A stretch of DNA of 64,000 nt from Tahibacter aquaticus. GTDB taxonomy: Bacteria > Pseudomonadota > Gammaproteobacteria > Xanthomonadales > Rhodanobacteraceae. The translations under genes were made by a program, and so were the position numbers. Every line of letters starts with the position of its first letter. Position 1 is the first letter of the stretch. The DNA is taken from contig NZ_SNZH01000004.1 of assembly GCF_004363655.1 (NCBI RefSeq), positions 62,001 through 126,000 of the forward strand, given 5' to 3'. This document shows positions 18,988 through 27,810 of the stretch, piece after piece. The notes beneath the pieces were generated by a model. That model was not told the origin of the DNA. It made no database searches and saw only the letters and a program-made list of their open reading frames with translations.

Positions 18988-19995
18988 ATGAAAACGCTCA
19001 AGGTGATCCTCGTTTTGGCACTCGTTGGCGGACTGGGCGCGCTGGGATTTTTATACTCGGGGTTGTATCCCATCGGCGCCGATACGCCGCACAACGCACT
19101 GACGTATTGGGGTTTGGAAACGTTGCGGGAACGCTCGATCGCCCGCGCCAGCGCCGATCTGAAGGTGCCCGCACTGGACGATCCATCCATGCTCCTGGCA
19201 GGCGGAGCAGACTACAACGACATGTGCGCGTCGTGCCATTTGAAGCCGGGCAAGACCACGTCCGACATGGCCCAAGGGCTTTATCCGAAGCCGCCGAATC
19301 TGTCCAAGCCCGCCTCCCAGCAGGCTCCGTTGACGAAGGACTTGGCGGAAGGCGCAGCGGCGCGGCAGTTCTGGATCATCAAGCATGGCATCAAGGCATC
19401 GGCCATGCCCGCCTGGGGGCCTACGCACGATGACGCGCGCATCTGGGCCATGGTGGCGTTCCTGCAGAAGCTGCCGACCCTGACGGCGGATCAGTACCAG
19501 ATCCTGACCGCTCGTGAAGGCAACGAACCGATGGATCATGAGGGTATGGACATGGGCGCTGCGGCGTCCCCAGCGAGCGCTGCAGAGCCGGCACCATCGC
19601 ACGGTGCGCAAGGCGCGAACGAACCCACGGCTGTCGTGGAACAGTTTCAGAAAGCCTTGTCGACGGGCGACACCGCGGCGGCGGCAGGACTTCTCGACCC
19701 TGAGGTCAAGATCTTCGAGAGCGGCGGCATCGAGCGCTCCAAAGCCGAATACGCCTCGCACCACCTCACCAGCGACGCGGCTTTCCTGAAGACGGCGACG
19801 CTGGCGCTTCAGTCGCGCACTGGTGATGCGGTCGGCGATCTGGCCTGGGTCGGCAGCGAATCGCGCATCACCGCGTCGGTGAAGAACAAGCCCGTCGATC
19901 TCATCAGCACCGAAACCATGGTGCTCAAGAAGACGCCGCAGGGCTGGCGCATTGTGCACATCCACTGGTCGTCCCGACCCAACAAGACCTCGTGA
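18988..19995 (+). CDS. cytochrome c fused to an NTF2/SnoaL-like domain
   Basis: 335 residues. An N-terminal membrane anchor (about 5-25) leads to a class-I cytochrome c domain with heme motif CASCH (80-84) and the likely axial Met in ASAMPAWG (about 138). A Met/Ala/Pro linker with MDHEGMDMG follows, then a roughly 120-residue domain (about 215-335) with AVVEQFQKALSTGD and GWRIVHIHWSSR, typical of SnoaL/DUF4440-type NTF2 folds. It starts 3 nt after the oxidase stop. The cytochrome may take electrons from the oxidase or respiratory chain; the NTF2 part may bind a ligand. I do not know this fusion as a named family. Confidence 0.8.
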   Translation: MKTLKVILVLALVGGLGALGFLYSGLYPIGADTPHNALTYWGLETLRERSIARASADLKVPALDDPSMLLAGGADYNDMCASCHLKPGKTTSDMAQGLYPKPPNLSKPASQQAPLTKDLAEGAAARQFWIIKHGIKASAMPAWGPTHDDARIWAMVAFLQKLPTLTADQYQILTAREGNEPMDHEGMDMGAAASPASAAEPAPSHGAQGANEPTAVVEQFQKALSTGDTAAAAGLLDPEVKIFESGGIERSKAEYASHHLTSDAAFLKTATLALQSRTGDAVGDLAWVGSESRITASVKNKPVDLISTETMVLKKTPQGWRIVHIHWSSRPNKTS

Positions 19996-20002
19996 GGCTG
20001 TG

Positions 20003-20485
20003 ATGAATCTTTTGCTGCGATGGGCAAGCTCGCTGAGCCTGCTCTTGATTCTTTCCGCCGGCCCCGTGTCGGCGCAATCGTCGTCGACGGCCGCGACCGC
20101 GGCCAGCGCTCACGTGGTGGTGCACAAGAGTCCGACCTGCGGATGCTGCACGAAGTGGGTGGAACACCTGCGGTCGAACGGTTTCACGGTGGAGGTACAC
20201 GATGAGGCCGATGTCGCGCCGAGCAAACGCCGTTTGGGGGTGCCGGCACCGATGGCGTCGTGCCACACCGCCGAGGTCGGCGGGTACTTCGTGGAAGGGC
20301 ATGTGCCGGCGGCCGACATCCGGCGTCTGCTGACGCAGCGACCCGCGATTCGAGGACTCGCCGTGCCGGGCATGCCAGCCGGCTCGCCCGGCATGGAACT
20401 CCCAGACGGCCGGGTCGCACCCTATACCGTGCACCAGGTTGACGGCGACGGCACCGTCAGCGACTTCGCGCGACACGGTCAATGA
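20003..20485 (+). CDS. DUF411 protein, CopG-like (first copy)
   Basis: 160 residues. A signal peptide (LLLILSAGPVSAQ) is followed by a thioredoxin-like DUF411 domain with HKSPTCGCCTKWVEHL (CGCC at about 50-53), the later conserved Cys in MASCHTAEVGGYFVEGHVP, and the loop GLAVPGMPAGSPGME. DUF411 includes CopG of Vibrio, a periplasmic copper-redox protein. The start at 20003 has GTGAGG upstream; longer readings run into the previous gene. It is followed by a second DUF411 gene. Confidence 0.85.
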   Translation: MNLLLRWASSLSLLLILSAGPVSAQSSSTAATAASAHVVVHKSPTCGCCTKWVEHLRSNGFTVEVHDEADVAPSKRRLGVPAPMASCHTAEVGGYFVEGHVPAADIRRLLTQRPAIRGLAVPGMPAGSPGMELPDGRVAPYTVHQVDGDGTVSDFARHGQ

Positions 20486-20567
20486 CACCGCCGCTAGTGC
20501 CGGCGTTGGCGCGAGTGGTTTCGACGAGGCTCGGGAATCGTTCCCCACGATCCGTGGGCACTCGTCG

Positions 20568-21113
20568 ATGAGGCGCCGCACCGACCCACGCTGGAGCGCG
20601 ACGACGCAACGCTCTCCCGTGAGGCGTCGTCCCCTCTCCCTCCTAGCGCTCGCGGGGGTCGGTGCGGCTATGCTGATCGTCCTGGCCGCGTTGCTCGTGC
20701 TGGGGCGCGGTCTCCCGGTGCGCGGTGACATCACGGTGTTCCGGCGGCCGGGCTGCTTATGTTGCCTGGCGTGGGTAACGCGGTTGCGCGAGGCGGGGTT
20801 TCGCGTCGCGGTGCAGGAAGAGCCGCACCTGGGCGCCCTGCGGCGACGCCTGGGCATACCGGAGGCCAAAGCCAGTTGCCATACGGCGCTGACCCGCGAG
20901 GGCTACGTGATCGAGGGTCACGTGCCGCCGCAGGACATACGGCGCTGGCTGCAAGAACACCCTGCCCTGCGCGGCTTGGCGGTACCGGGCATGCCAGCCG
21001 GTTCGCCGGGCATGGAAAGTGCCGTTGCCGAAGCTTATGACGTGTGGGCCCTGTCGCCGCGCGGGGAAGCCACGGTATACGCCCACCACCCTGCCGTTCC
21101 GTCGCTGCCGTGA
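20568..21113 (+). CDS. DUF411 protein, membrane-anchored (second copy)
   Basis: 181 residues. A basic N-terminus and one membrane helix (about 25-46) replace the cleavable signal of the neighbouring copy. The DUF411 domain has FRRPGCLCCLAWVTRL (CLCC), KASCHTAL and GLAVPGMPAGSPGME, so all motif Cys are kept. The start at 20568 is chosen over 20439, which lies inside the upstream gene. The pair probably arose by duplication and then took different cellular anchoring, one soluble and one tethered. Confidence 0.8.
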   Translation: MRRRTDPRWSATTQRSPVRRRPLSLLALAGVGAAMLIVLAALLVLGRGLPVRGDITVFRRPGCLCCLAWVTRLREAGFRVAVQEEPHLGALRRRLGIPEAKASCHTALTREGYVIEGHVPPQDIRRWLQEHPALRGLAVPGMPAGSPGMESAVAEAYDVWALSPRGEATVYAHHPAVPSLP

Positions 21114-21171
21114 TGCACCTTCCTTCGGCACCGCGAGGCGTCGCAGGGGCTGTTGTCCCGCCCGAGGCACC

Positions 21172-21522
21172 ATGCTCCGTTTCCTGAATTCGTCGCCGGA
21201 GTCCGCCACGGCACGGGCGGTCGAAGCCTGCCTGCGGTGCTACAGCACTTGCATGAGCGCGGGTCTTTTGCCCTATCAAGGCGCCAGCGAGGCCTGGCTG
21301 GACGACGAACTGCGCCAGCTCCTGATCGTCACGGCAGAACTGTGCAAAGTGACCGCGAAATACCTTCGGATCGGCAATCCCGAAGCGATTGCGTTGTGCG
21401 ACGCGTGCGCCCAGGTGTGTGAGACCTGCGCGAGCGCTTGCGAGGCTCGCGGCGCGTTGACCGAGTGCGCCCGGGACTGCCGCCTCTGCGTGGTGCACGC
21501 GCGCGACGCAGCGCAGGCCTAG
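21172..21522 (+). CDS. Cys-rich four-helix-bundle copper-binding protein (Csp-like, first copy)
   Basis: 116 residues without a signal peptide. Cys occur at helix-spaced positions: ACLRCYSTCM, ALCDACAQVCETCASACEA, ECARDCRLC. This is the pattern of the Csp/DUF326 four-helix bundles that store many Cu(I) ions in their core. The N-terminal half has lost some Cys relative to the usual pattern. With no leader, a cytosolic store is likely, like Csp3. It ends the rightward copper operon and faces the leftward flavin oxidoreductase. Confidence 0.8.
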   Translation: MLRFLNSSPESATARAVEACLRCYSTCMSAGLLPYQGASEAWLDDELRQLLIVTAELCKVTAKYLRIGNPEAIALCDACAQVCETCASACEARGALTECARDCRLCVVHARDAAQA

Positions 21523-21610
21523 GCACTGAGGAGCGGATCGGGTCCGCGCGGGGTACACATCCGCAGCCTGACCGACACACCGCACCGACTGCGGTACAGG
21601 ACGGCGCTGA

Positions 21611-22513
21611 TCAACGCGGATTGCTGCCCAGCCGGTGATGGATCGCGGTCGCGGCAATCGCGGCGTGAGCCATCCCCACCGTCATCTGGTTCAAGGCTTT
21701 GACCAGATCCCCCGCGGCGTAGAGCCCGGGGACGGACGTACTTTGGTGCGCATCCACGAAGAGCTCGCCCTGCTCGTCGCAGCGGGCGCCCAGCCCAGTG
21801 GCCAGGTGAGAACGGGCCGCGCAGCCCACGAGCGGATAGACCGTGTCGAAATCGGCCACCGAACCATCGGCGAACTGCACCAGAACGGCGGAGGGCGTGT
21901 CGCGGACGGCGGTGATCGGCTGGTCGATGATCAGCACGTCCAGAGTATGCAGGCGACCGCGGTCCTGGGTGGACAATGCACCGCCGCCTGGCGCCAGAAT
22001 GAGCGTCAGGTCCCGGGTGTAGGTGCGCAGGAATTCCGCATGGCCCAGTGCCGTCGCCGCCGATGCGATGAGGCCTACGCGCCTGTCGCGGACTTCATAG
22101 GCATCGCAGATCGGACACCAGCGCACCAAACCGTCGAGCGTCATCGCACGCCATTGGGCCGGGGGCGCGCCGGGCGGCAGCTGATCGATCACACCCGTAG
22201 CCAGGAGCACCGTCGTGGCGTGCCGATGCTCTTCACCGAGGGTTGCGACAAAGCTGCCCCCGTCACTACGCAGCGTATCCACCGTGGCATGCTCGATGGG
22301 TACACCGACGTGGGCAACCTGACGGCGCAATCGCAGCAGCAGGGCTTCCCCACCGATGCCCTCAGGAAACCCCGGCAGATTGTGCGACACGGGGATCTGT
22401 GCAGCGCGGCTGGCGTTCGCATCGATGACCGTGCACGAGCGCCCAAATCGCGCTAGATACAGCGCCGCCGTGAGGCCTGCCGGGCCGCCGCCTACGATCA
22501 GGCAATCGAGCAT
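21611..22513 (-). CDS. FAD/NAD(P)-dependent oxidoreductase, thioredoxin-reductase-like
   Basis: 300 residues. The FAD motif IVGGGPAGLTAALYLARFG starts at residue 6; ATGVIDQLP follows, and the C-terminal signature is GLYAAGDLVKALNQM. At the position of the thioredoxin-reductase CxxC there is RWCPICDAYE (CPIC), so a redox-active disulfide is kept, but the NAD-binding glycine motif is atypical (LIASAATALGHAE rather than GGGxxA). It lies 19 nt downstream of the PQQ-type dehydrogenase gene in a leftward operon. The partner disulfide protein is unknown. Confidence 0.8.
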   Translation of the reverse strand: MLDCLIVGGGPAGLTAALYLARFGRSCTVIDANASRAAQIPVSHNLPGFPEGIGGEALLLRLRRQVAHVGVPIEHATVDTLRSDGGSFVATLGEEHRHATTVLLATGVIDQLPPGAPPAQWRAMTLDGLVRWCPICDAYEVRDRRVGLIASAATALGHAEFLRTYTRDLTLILAPGGGALSTQDRGRLHTLDVLIIDQPITAVRDTPSAVLVQFADGSVADFDTVYPLVGCAARSHLATGLGARCDEQGELFVDAHQSTSVPGLYAAGDLVKALNQMTVGMAHAAIAATAIHHRLGSNPR

Positions 22514-22532
22514 CGCCCCCTCCCTGCGTGCC

Positions 22533-23912
22533 TCATGGGGCGGCCGGATCCGTGTCGACCCGCCAGATCACGTTGCCGACGTCATCGGCTACCAGCAGGG
22601 CACCATCGTGGGCCAGGTGTACGCCGGCCGGACGCCCCCGCGCGTTGCCTTGGGCATCGAGAAATCCGTCCAGGACAACCGTGGGCGAGCCGCTGGGGCG
22701 GCCGTTGGCAAAAGGCACGAAAATGACGCGATAGCCGACCGGCGGTTTGCGGTTCCAGGAGCCGTGCTGTCCGATGAAGGCGCCGGCGTGATAGCGCGCT
22801 GGCAACGTGCGAGTCGTGGTGAACGCAAGCCCCAGCGAGGCGGTATGGGCGCCCAACGCGTAGTCGGGGACGCGGGCGCCGGCGACGAGATCCGGGCGTT
22901 GCGGTTCGACGCGTGCATCGATGTGGTCGCCAAAATAGCTGTACGGCCAGCCGTAGAAGGCGTTTTCGACCACGTGCGTCAAATAGTCGGGAACCAGATC
23001 GTTGCCCAGTTCATCGCGCTCGTTGACGACAGTCCACAAGTCCCCAGTGACCGGTTCAAAGTCCAGTCCTACGGGATTGCGCAGACCACTGGCAAATACC
23101 CGCGCGCTGCGTTGCTCGGGATCGATCTGCAGCACCGCGGCGCGATTCACTTCCTTGTCCATGCCGCCCTCGGCGACGTTGCTGTTGGAACCGACACCCA
23201 CGTAAAGGCGCGTTCCGTCCGCGCTGGCCACCAGACTCTTGGTCCAATGGTGGTTGAGCGGACCTGGCCCGTGGGGCAGCGGCAGAACCATTTCCACGGC
23301 GCTGGCCGCGGTGACGTCGCCCTCGTGGTAGGGCACCCGTACCAGTGCATCCGCGTTGGCGATGTACAACGTCTGGTCAATGAGCGCCATTCCGAATGGC
23401 GAATTCAAGTCATGGGCGAAGACGTGACGCTGCTCGGCCACGCCGTCGCCGTCGGCATCGCGCAGCAGCGTGATGCGATTGGGGCTGGGCACGCCCGCGC
23501 CCGCGCGCTTCATCACGGCTTTCATAACGGCACCTTTGATGCCTTTGGTGGCGCGCGAATCGGGCGGCGCATTGCTTTCCGCGACGAGCACGTCGCCGTT
23601 GGGCAGCACGAGCAGCCAACGCGGATGATCGAGCCCGCGCGCATACGCGCGCACCCTCAGTCCGGCCGCTGCGACGGGCGCCTGATCCGCTGACCAGCCG
23701 ACGGCCGGCGCAATATCGATCACCGGGATCACGGAAGGGGCCGGTGGCGGAAGGCTGGGGCTTACGCCGGTGGACTCCATCAACGGACGCGATGCGGGCG
23801 CGCATGCAGCCAAGCTCGCCGCGGCAACAACGACGGCGTACGGCCAAACGTACCCGGGCAGCCGAGAGGACTCGCCTCGCGACCTAGACGGATCGACGAT
23901 GTTCGGCCTCAT
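22533..23912 (-). CDS. PQQ-dependent sugar (sorbosone-type) dehydrogenase-like lipoprotein
   Basis: 459 residues. After a basic N-terminus a membrane-targeting stretch ends in SLAACAPAS, a lipoprotein box. The rest is a six-bladed propeller as in soluble glucose/sorbosone dehydrogenases: YARGLDHPRWLLVLPNGDVL, HVFAHDLNSPFGMAL, ASGLRNPVGLDFEP and GQHGSWNRKPPVGYRV. The start at 23912 overlaps the stop of the DUF305 gene by 4 nt (ATGA), which fixes it. It probably oxidises a sugar-type substrate in the periplasm. Its link to copper is only positional. Confidence 0.82.
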   Translation of the reverse strand: MRPNIVDPSRSRGESSRLPGYVWPYAVVVAAASLAACAPASRPLMESTGVSPSLPPPAPSVIPVIDIAPAVGWSADQAPVAAAGLRVRAYARGLDHPRWLLVLPNGDVLVAESNAPPDSRATKGIKGAVMKAVMKRAGAGVPSPNRITLLRDADGDGVAEQRHVFAHDLNSPFGMALIDQTLYIANADALVRVPYHEGDVTAASAVEMVLPLPHGPGPLNHHWTKSLVASADGTRLYVGVGSNSNVAEGGMDKEVNRAAVLQIDPEQRSARVFASGLRNPVGLDFEPVTGDLWTVVNERDELGNDLVPDYLTHVVENAFYGWPYSYFGDHIDARVEPQRPDLVAGARVPDYALGAHTASLGLAFTTTRTLPARYHAGAFIGQHGSWNRKPPVGYRVIFVPFANGRPSGSPTVVLDGFLDAQGNARGRPAGVHLAHDGALLVADDVGNVIWRVDTDPAAP

Positions 23913-24436
23913 TGCCCTTGCCGCTCGGCCGCCAGCAATGCCTGCATCTGCGCAATCTCGGCGCGCTGGGAGCGCTGGATGTCGCCGCATAGAGTGCGGA
24001 TCTCCGGTGAGGTGATCGCCGCCTCTTCGCACATGAGAATGGCACCGGCGTGGTGCGGAATCATCGAGCGCAGGAACTGCGAATCGCCAATGCCCCATTG
24101 GTAGCGAACACCAAACCAACCCACGCCGACGACGACTACGGCAATGGCAGCCAACAGAGCGTTGAGTTTGGGGTCTGGGTACATCTTCCACATAAACGCC
24201 AGTTCGATGAGGACCATGGCCCCAGCCATAAGAGCAGCCATGTAGACCTGATTCAGGTTGCTCAGGACGTGCGCAAAACGATCGACCATCACATACATCA
24301 GCGCGAACATCGCGACGAACGAGGCCGCAACCATGGCAGCAAAGCGGGGGTAATGGTTTTTCGTGCCGCTCATCCGGTGTTCGGCGTGAGAAGAGGCGCT
24401 TGGCGGTGCTGCGTGCGCAGCGTGCGGGGTTTTCAT
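23909..24436 (-). CDS. DUF305 membrane protein (first DUF305 gene)
   Basis: 175 residues. The start at 24436 has AAGGAG upstream. A His-rich N-terminus (MKTPHAAHAAPPS) precedes three membrane helices (about 35-57, 66-85, 90-110) and a C-terminal DUF305 segment: FLRSMIPHHAGAILMCEEA, then IQRSQRAEIAQMQALL. The MIPHHxGAI motif with Met and His is thought to bind copper. It heads the leftward operon DUF305, sugar dehydrogenase, flavin oxidoreductase. Confidence 0.82.
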   Translation of the reverse strand: MKTPHAAHAAPPSASSHAEHRMSGTKNHYPRFAAMVAASFVAMFALMYVMVDRFAHVLSNLNQVYMAALMAGAMVLIELAFMWKMYPDPKLNALLAAIAVVVVGVGWFGVRYQWGIGDSQFLRSMIPHHAGAILMCEEAAITSPEIRTLCGDIQRSQRAEIAQMQALLAAERQGQ

Positions 24437-24996
24437 GAGAGGCGCTCCTTGCGTGAGAAACGTGGGTCGGATGCCGGCGGTTTGCACCTCCGTAGTGGTC
24501 GAATGCAGGGCGCATACCAACTCGGCGCAGGCAAGCAACACGACGCGCGCCCGCAGTCTGCGCGAGACCCGCGCGGTTTCAAACGACTATTCCGCAACAC
24601 ATTTCGGTGAGCCAGGAACGCATTTAATATCCAGAGATTGGAGCCAACTCCAGACTTCTATACGGCCAAACTCGGTCGCCTGTGACCGCGCAATGCACGG
24701 CGGCCCCATGGCTTCATGGCAAATTGCGACGGCGAGCGGCACGAAAAACTGCGGAACAGTCTTGCAGCGGATGGCTGGAGAAAAAGAAACCAACCCGGGC
24801 GAACGCGTCAGTTCGGATTGCGAGCGACGACTCGTTGTCGAAACGACTGCGAACAACAAGATTCCCACACCGTGCATTCGCGTTGATTTCACACGGCGCG
24901 CTCATACTCAACGCGCGCCGCATCGGATTATTGTATTTTTACACTTTTATTAATCCGCTTTGTTTGGCGCCCATCCAACCCAAGGATAAAACAACC
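24437..24996. promoter_or_regulatory. divergent intergenic region with a MerR-operator-like dyad at 24638-24653
   Basis: 560 bp between two divergent DUF305 genes, with no convincing gene. TGGAG-CCAA-CTCCA (24639-24652) is a perfect inverted repeat. The same 12-base core occurs in inverted orientation at 30265-30276, upstream of a metal-linked porin gene. The shape is like MerR-family (ZntR/CueR) operators, though no good -35 box lies at the expected distance. AT-rich stretches (TTTAATAT, TTTTACACTTTTATTAA near 24933-24955) may hold promoters. Confidence 0.45.
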
Positions 24997-25338
24997 ATGT
25001 CCACTCTACGGAAATCCTTCGCTGTCGGCTCCACCCTTGCACTGTTGGCGATCGCCGCCACAGCGTACTCCCGCGAAGACAACGCCAAACCCGCCAAGGC
25101 AGGTTCTTCGGAACTGCAGAAGATCATGATGCAAGGCATGCCCTCGATGGCGATGAGCGGCGACGTCGACAAGGATTTCGCGACGATGATGATCGCGCAT
25201 CATCGCCAAGCGATCTCGATGGCCGACATAGAAATCCGCGACGGCCACAATTCCGAATTGCAGGCGATGGCAAAAAAGATGAAGGAGCAGCAAAAGCAGG
25301 AAATCGCGGATCTGGAACGCCTCGCGAAGGTGCACTGA
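24997..25338 (+). CDS. small periplasmic DUF305 protein (second DUF305 gene)
   Basis: 113 residues. The start at 24997 has AAGGA about 12 nt upstream. The signal peptide (SFAVGSTLALLAIAATAYS) is followed by the DUF305 core: MMQGMPSMAMSGDVDKDF, MMIAHHRQAISMADIEI, then a Lys/Gln-rich helix. Met and His residues would bind copper. It lacks the membrane helices of the divergent DUF305 gene, so the two copies differ in location. Confidence 0.85.
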   Translation: MSTLRKSFAVGSTLALLAIAATAYSREDNAKPAKAGSSELQKIMMQGMPSMAMSGDVDKDFATMMIAHHRQAISMADIEIRDGHNSELQAMAKKMKEQQKQEIADLERLAKVH

Positions 25339-25342
25339 CCCA

Positions 25343-25358
25343 CGACGGGCGGCCGTCG
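25343..25358 (+). terminator. GC-rich hairpin after the DUF305 gene
   Basis: CGACGG-GCGG-CCGTCG forms a 6-bp stem with a 4-base loop 5 nt after the stop codon. No T-run follows, so at best it is a weak or Rho-assisted terminator. Confidence 0.3.
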
Positions 25359-25510
25359 GCGCGCCCGCGTCAGCCGGCGACCGCCTGGGCTGTGGCGGGT
25401 ACAGTCAAGGCCCGATCTCTGACATGGCATCGACTTGGTCGATGGCGGGTATGCCACACAGGCCCGAGTGGTGGCTACACTTGCCCTACGCCCACTTCCA
25501 AGACCCGCCG

Positions 25511-26802
25511 ATGACTGCGACGCTGCCCGGCGCCACTGACGCTGACGCTTTGAGCACCTTGATTGCACGCTGGCGCGAGGACGCGGGCGGGGCCTATCGC
25601 ACGTGGTTTTTGTGGGAGGAACGGCTCAACAATTTTCGAGCGATTCGACGTGGCGTCCAAGCCGTGGTCACCGAGATTGCCCACGGCACGTTCGGCAGTA
25701 CCTATCGGGGCTCCTCGTTGGAGACTGTGGTTCGTTCCGTGGCCGAGCAGCGTCAAATCTTCAAGGGCGCAGATCATGCTTTCTTGTGGAAGCCCAAACT
25801 GCGCATCCCCGACATCTACGAAGATGCCGAACATCAGCGAGCGTTCGGGCGGTTTCTCGACACGTGCCTGTGCTGCAGCGGCGACGCATCGATCATCGAA
25901 GCGATCCATGCGCTGGACCGCCGACGCATCAAGGGACTGGGACCCTCGACGGCGAATCTCTTGTATTTCCTTCACCCGACGCATATGCCGCCCTTCAACA
26001 CGGCGATCGTCAACGGCTACAACGCCGTTACCGGTGCTCGCGTCAAGCTCGGCCGCTGGGAGGAATACCTGGCTATGCGCCGAGGGATGCAGGAGCTGGT
26101 AGCCCGACACCGGGGACAACTTTCCAACGACTTCGGCGCGATCGCCGGCTTCCTGTTCGATGTAGGTAGCGGACGCTACCCTGCGCCGCCGCGCGCGGGC
26201 GACACGGCCGCCGTGGCGCGCTGGGCGGAGGACTTGGCGTGCGTGCGTGAGGAGAGTGCCGCAAGGCGCTCGCGCTCGCCCGTGAAGGCGATCACACGCA
26301 CACGCAGATCCAGGCCTGGTTGCGCGATCTGGGCAAGGCCCTGGGATACGCCGTATGGATCGCGAGTAACGATCGCAGTCGTGCGTATGCCGACGCGCCA
26401 TTGGGCACTGGCTGCGTGACGCAGCTGCCGCCCGCCCTTGCCGCGCATGCCGCGGCCGACACGTTTGGCCTGATCGACGTGCTGTGGCTGGAGGCCGACA
26501 GCGGCCGCGTCGCGGCGGCATTCGAGGTCGAGCATTCCACCAGCATTTACTCGGGCATCGTGCGCATGCTCGATCTTGCGCTCGGGGTGCCCGAGCACGC
26601 CGACGGCGCGTATTTTCTGGTGGCACTCGATGCGCGCGAGGCGGATGTGCGCGCGCAGTTCGCGCGGCCCGCCTTTAGCCGGGCGACGGACCTCAATTTG
26701 CATTTCTTGCCCTACAGCGAGCTCACGACGCATCGCGAAGCCGTCGGTCGCTTTGGATCGGGCTTGAAGGGCGTACTCGCGATCGCGCGTGCGCTGCGCT
26801 AA
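25511..26802 (+). pseudogene. frameshifted HhH/PD-(D/E)xK nuclease-like gene
   Basis: Two overlapping frames read as one protein. The first (from ATG 25511) runs through WFLWEERLNNFRAIRRGVQ, a Cys pair and a helix-hairpin-helix-like segment, RIKGLGPSTANLLYFLHP, then loses homology-like character after about 26250. The second frame opens there with CRKALALAREGDHTHTQIQ and continues with FGLIDVLWLEADSGR and AAFEVEHSTSIYSG, an E-x-E nuclease-like core often found in such proteins. A TGA (26248-26250) closes the second frame upstream, so one missing base near 26250-26262 best explains the break. It could be a real pseudogene, a sequencing error or programmed frameshifting. Function not named; a restriction or DNA-repair type nuclease is plausible. 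Confidence 0.65.
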
Positions 26803-26828
26803 GCGGTAGTCGTAATGAGGAGCGCGGC

Positions 26829-27737
26829 ATGAACGCCTTGGACGTTTTCGAAGCGCGCGTCATCAAAGCCCTGCCCCGGCTGTTCCGGGAATTTGGCATG
26901 GCGCGGCTGTATACCGAGACCGCCGATGTAGCGCTCGAGGTCGCCGATCGGCTGCGATTGAACTCGGTGCCGCACGATCACGTCGTCTCGGCACGGGTGG
27001 ATCTATCTCCGCGCTACGCCTTCGTGCAGGCGGTGAAGATTCTGGAGGCCGGATTTACGATCGAGCCGGAGGGTGAATCCGGCGCGCCGCTGGTGACGGA
27101 TACCGATACTTTCGCTTTGACGTTGGATCGCGCCGAGCCGCGGCGCCTCGACGCCCAGGTCGTGCTCTCAGGCGTGCTGCGCGGCGGCACGGATCTCGAA
27201 GCGGAGCTGCTGCGCTGTGTCGCACGGCTGCGTATCCAGGGCCTGAAAAAAAGCGACCTTCCGCCGGAGTTTTTCAAAGAGACGGCGGTCGAAGCCCGCG
27301 CTTTTGCAGCCGATGGCCGTACCAAGCAGGCGTTGTTCGCCTACGTCACCGCGATCGACAGCCTGATCAATCACGCCCTGCGCGATCTGACAATGTACGA
27401 GGAGCTGCGCGAGCCGGTCAGCCGACTGAAGTTGATGGACAAGTTCCAGCTGATGCTCAAGCGTGCCGTGCAGTGCGACGTCATTCGTGACGAGCCGCTG
27501 GTGAGTCGTCTGGCGAGCGGGCTCGAACAACTGCTCGAACAGCGCAATCTCATCGCCCACAGCATCGCCCGTACCCACGCCACCACCCAGGATCTGCGCA
27601 AGGCCGTGTTCGTGTTCCTGACGCTGATCATGATCCGCGCCCAGGGCAGCGTAGCGATCGCCACCCTGACGGCCGCGTATGCGCTCAAGCCGCCGGCACG
27701 TGCATCGCACACGGAGCCGCGTGCTCCTATGAAGTGA
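26829..27737 (+). CDS. uncharacterised protein with a HEPN-type RNase motif
   Basis: 302 residues, cytoplasmic, start preceded by GAGGAG. The N-terminal half (1-130) has no recognised domain. The C-terminal half is helical: EARAFAADGRTKQALFAYVTAIDS reads like a HEPN first helix, and LEQLLEQRNLIAHSIARTH carries R239-N-x3-H244, the Rx4-6H motif of HEPN ribonucleases, which are common in toxins and defence effectors. It lies 26 nt after the broken nuclease-like gene, so the two may have formed one unit. HEPN assignment is by motif only; a non-catalytic HEPN-like protein is the alternative. Confidence 0.6.
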   Translation: MNALDVFEARVIKALPRLFREFGMARLYTETADVALEVADRLRLNSVPHDHVVSARVDLSPRYAFVQAVKILEAGFTIEPEGESGAPLVTDTDTFALTLDRAEPRRLDAQVVLSGVLRGGTDLEAELLRCVARLRIQGLKKSDLPPEFFKETAVEARAFAADGRTKQALFAYVTAIDSLINHALRDLTMYEELREPVSRLKLMDKFQLMLKRAVQCDVIRDEPLVSRLASGLEQLLEQRNLIAHSIARTHATTQDLRKAVFVFLTLIMIRAQGSVAIATLTAAYALKPPARASHTEPRAPMK

Positions 27738-27810
27738 TGCTCAAGCCGCCACAGGCAAACAGCAGCCGGTCCGCCGCGGCTGCCACGGTGCCGCGGCCGA
27801 CCGGGTGCCC

